Below, piece after piece: positions 63,201 through 64,000 of a stretch of DNA of 64,000 bases. The notes under the pieces are model-generated. The model was not told the DNA's origin. It did no database searches and saw only the letters and a program-made list of their open reading frames with translations. Every line of letters begins with the position of its first letter. Position 1 is the first letter of the stretch. Position numbers and translations under genes: made by a program. Origin of the DNA: Euleptes europaea (Eukaryota; Chordata; Lepidosauria; Squamata; Sphaerodactylidae); assembly GCF_029931775.1 (NCBI RefSeq), contig NC_079318.1, positions 79,643,614-79,707,613 of the forward strand. Direction: 5' to 3'.

Positions 63201-64000
63201 TTTATTTTTACATACACACACACACACACAATTTTTTCAGTGCTTGCAGTCAAGCCCAGGAATTTTTTTGTTTCTGCTTGCCAGTAAATTGTCCTTGGTC
63301 TGACACACTGTGGGAAAGGAATTAAAAATATTTGGGGAGATCCTTTTTTCAACAGTGGCGCTGTTTACCTTGCAAGGATCTGAACAGTGGACTGTATCCA
63401 GTGGAATGCCTTGATATGTCATTAGTACAGTGTTGTCTGTTTAAGAAGAGAGTGAATCTGTTTTTAATTTCTCTCTTTGTGTATGGCAGGTTCTGTACAT
63501 TCAGGCTTTCGTCCTGGTGTTCCTATTAGGCAAATTCATGGGCAAAGTATTTTTTGGACAGCTGCGAGCAGCGGAAATGGAGGTGAGCCTGCTGGTGAAA
63601 GAGGATTGTGGGAGCGAAACGGTGGTCTTGATAAGGAAGTGGAATGTTTGAGTATCGTGGGAAGTGGGTGCATTTAAGGGCTTGGGGGGAGCCAGAGTCT
63701 GTGTCCTCCTTGGTACAGAAGACTGACCTTGCCATCAAAAGTTTCATACGGTTACTTCTAATTGCTGAGCCAGAAGGGTCTAGTACAGGGGTGTCAAACA
63801 TAAAGCCAGTGGGCTGGATCTGGCCCCTTGAGAGCTCTTATGTGGCCTGTGAGCCAGCCGAGGCAGCCACCCACCCACCCACACACTCTAGATCTGGGCT
63901 GGTGAGGCATGGTCCAACCAAGTGGCATTTATGTCACATCTGGCCCTCGTAACAGTTGAGTTCGACATGCCTGGTCTAGTGGGAATCATGTTTTCCTTCA
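54236..64000 (+). CDS. SYVN1: Synoviolin / HRD1 E3 ubiquitin ligase, 5' part of the gene
   Basis: ER-membrane RING E3 ligase, core of the HRD1 complex that retrotranslocates and ubiquitinates misfolded ER proteins (ERAD). Two coding exons are visible, 59368-59499 (44 codons) and 63490-63582 (31 codons), both phase 0. The product begins MFRTAIMMAASLALTSAVVA and continues HAYYLKHQFYPTVVYLTK, nearly identical to human HRD1. Residues about 4-24 form the first membrane segment and VLYIQAFVLVFLLGKFMG (45-62) the second. The remaining membrane segments, the RING domain and the proline-rich tail lie beyond the right edge. A non-coding exon 1 ending at 54535 is inferred from a CpG-rich promoter and a donor. 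The promoter carries an ER-stress element, fitting known induction of HRD1 by the unfolded protein response. Confidence 0.96.
54964..55105 (-). repeat. CR1 LINE 3' UTR, antisense
   Basis: TATAAGAACATAAGAGCCCT, GCTGGATCAGACCAGTAG, AGTTGCCCTGGAGGACCAAC. Confidence 0.85.
57185..57365 (+). repeat. Old tRNA-SINE remnant, sense
   Basis: TCTCACTCAGCTGTGATGAT, ATTGGGCCAGTAACTACTC and GGTGAAAGGATGGGATATCA keep the general SINE layout. Weak. Confidence 0.4.
57955..58165 (-). repeat. 5S-rRNA-derived SINE, antisense
   Basis: CAATTTATGGCAACCCCAAA tail, GGTCTCCCATCCAAGTACTA, CTGCTTAGTTTCTGAGGTCT. Confidence 0.9.
58680..58895 (-). repeat. 5S-rRNA-derived SINE, antisense
   Basis: TGCTGTGAAGTCGCAACCAA, GGTGGTCTCCCAGCCACCGC, TAAGTTTCCAAGCTCTGATG. 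Confidence 0.85.
59344..59499 (+). CDS. SYVN1: SYVN1 first coding exon with start codon
   Basis: Pyrimidine tract and acceptor TTGTGCACAG, 24 nt of 5' UTR, ATG at 59368-59370, donor GCG|GTGAGT. It encodes 44 residues ending KSSPSMA. The start gives the expected human-like MFRTA N-terminus. A second AG at 59349-59350 could be used instead without changing the protein. Confidence 0.97.
60800..60990 (+). repeat. tRNA-derived SINE (CCCAAGGTCACCCAGC group), sense
   Basis: B box ACAGGTTTGAATCCCCGCTC, GTTGTGAGGATACAATGAGG, tail TGTGGAGTATAAATGAAGTA. Confidence 0.8.
62562..62756. mobile_element. hAT-type MITE with 8-bp target duplication
   Basis: GGCTAAAG (62554-62561) and GGCTGAAG (62757-62764). 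Ends CAGAGGTTCCCACAC and GTTTGGGAACCTCTG. Interior has repeated GTGCTCTGTGA motifs. Confidence 0.88.
63490..63582 (+). CDS. SYVN1: SYVN1 second coding exon (93 nt)
   Basis: Acceptor ATGGCAG, donor GAG|GTGAGC. It reads VLYIQAFVLVFLLGKFMGKV then FFGQLRAAEME, differing from human only at K-F-M (human K-V-M). It contains transmembrane segment 2 and the following cytosolic turn. Confidence 0.97.
63786..63973 (+). mobile_element. hAT-type MITE with 8-bp target duplication
   Basis: GTCTAGTA (63778-63785) and GTCTAGTG (63974-63981). Ends CAGGGGTGTCAAAC and GTTCGACATGCCTG. Same family as 17401-17581. Confidence 0.88.

Larger units (their letters stand above)
59500..63489. other. SYVN1 intron 2
   Basis: Contains a plus-oriented SINE, one hAT MITE and a CA repeat (63217-63231). 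No other element or gene was recognised in 59500-60795 or 60990-62550. Confidence 0.5.

Overview
The window reads as vertebrate nuclear DNA, most probably from a squamate reptile (lizard). Coding exons are short and split by long introns. The repeat background combines 5S-rRNA-derived SINEs, a Sauria-type SINE, BovB/RTE 3' ends, many CR1 3' fragments and hAT MITEs. That mix is typical of lizards; I cannot name the species.

Three protein-coding genes can be read from spliced exons. (1) CAPN1 (mu-calpain large subunit) is on the minus strand. Its first coding exon is at 10035-10333, followed by exons at 6878-6947, 4844-4962 and 253-386, and the gene runs off the left edge. A CpG-rich block at 29.5-30.4 kb holds a candidate non-coding first exon. 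(2) A Speedy/RINGO gene, called SPDYC from synteny, is on the minus strand with five coding exons between 45998 and about 42297 and a TATA/CCAAT/GC-box promoter near 48.05 kb. (3) SYVN1 (HRD1, the ER-associated degradation ubiquitin ligase) is on the plus strand. Its CpG-rich promoter is at 54.0-54.5 kb, its first coding exon at 59344-59499 and its next at 63490-63582, and the gene runs off the right edge. From memory, order and relative orientation match human chromosome 11q13 (SYVN1-SPDYC-CAPN1, with SYVN1 divergent from the other two).

Layout: 1-10.3 kb is the CAPN1 5' coding part; 10.3-29.8 kb is a very large, repeat-filled CAPN1 intron 1; 29.5-30.4 kb is the CAPN1 CpG island; 30.4-42.3 kb is intergenic and includes a decayed 1.7-kb LINE; 42.3-48.1 kb is SPDYC; 48.1-54.0 kb is intergenic; 54.0-64.0 kb is the SYVN1 5' half.

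The strongest non-gene observations are as follows. A 239-bp-armed palindrome at 21171-21657 has an asymmetric extension and a hammerhead-ribozyme-like core, and looks like a Penelope-type terminal repeat pair. The SYVN1 promoter contains an exact ER-stress response element (CCAAT-N9-CCACG). Eight hAT MITEs have readable 8-bp target duplications. A 0.37-kb segment is present twice in CAPN1 intron 1, once between 90-bp direct repeats. Several SINE insertions have clean target duplications or are nested in other repeats.

The three genes are syntenic and do not form a pathway. Calpain-1 is a cytosolic Ca2+-dependent protease, Speedy proteins activate Cdk1/Cdk2, and HRD1 clears misfolded ER proteins.
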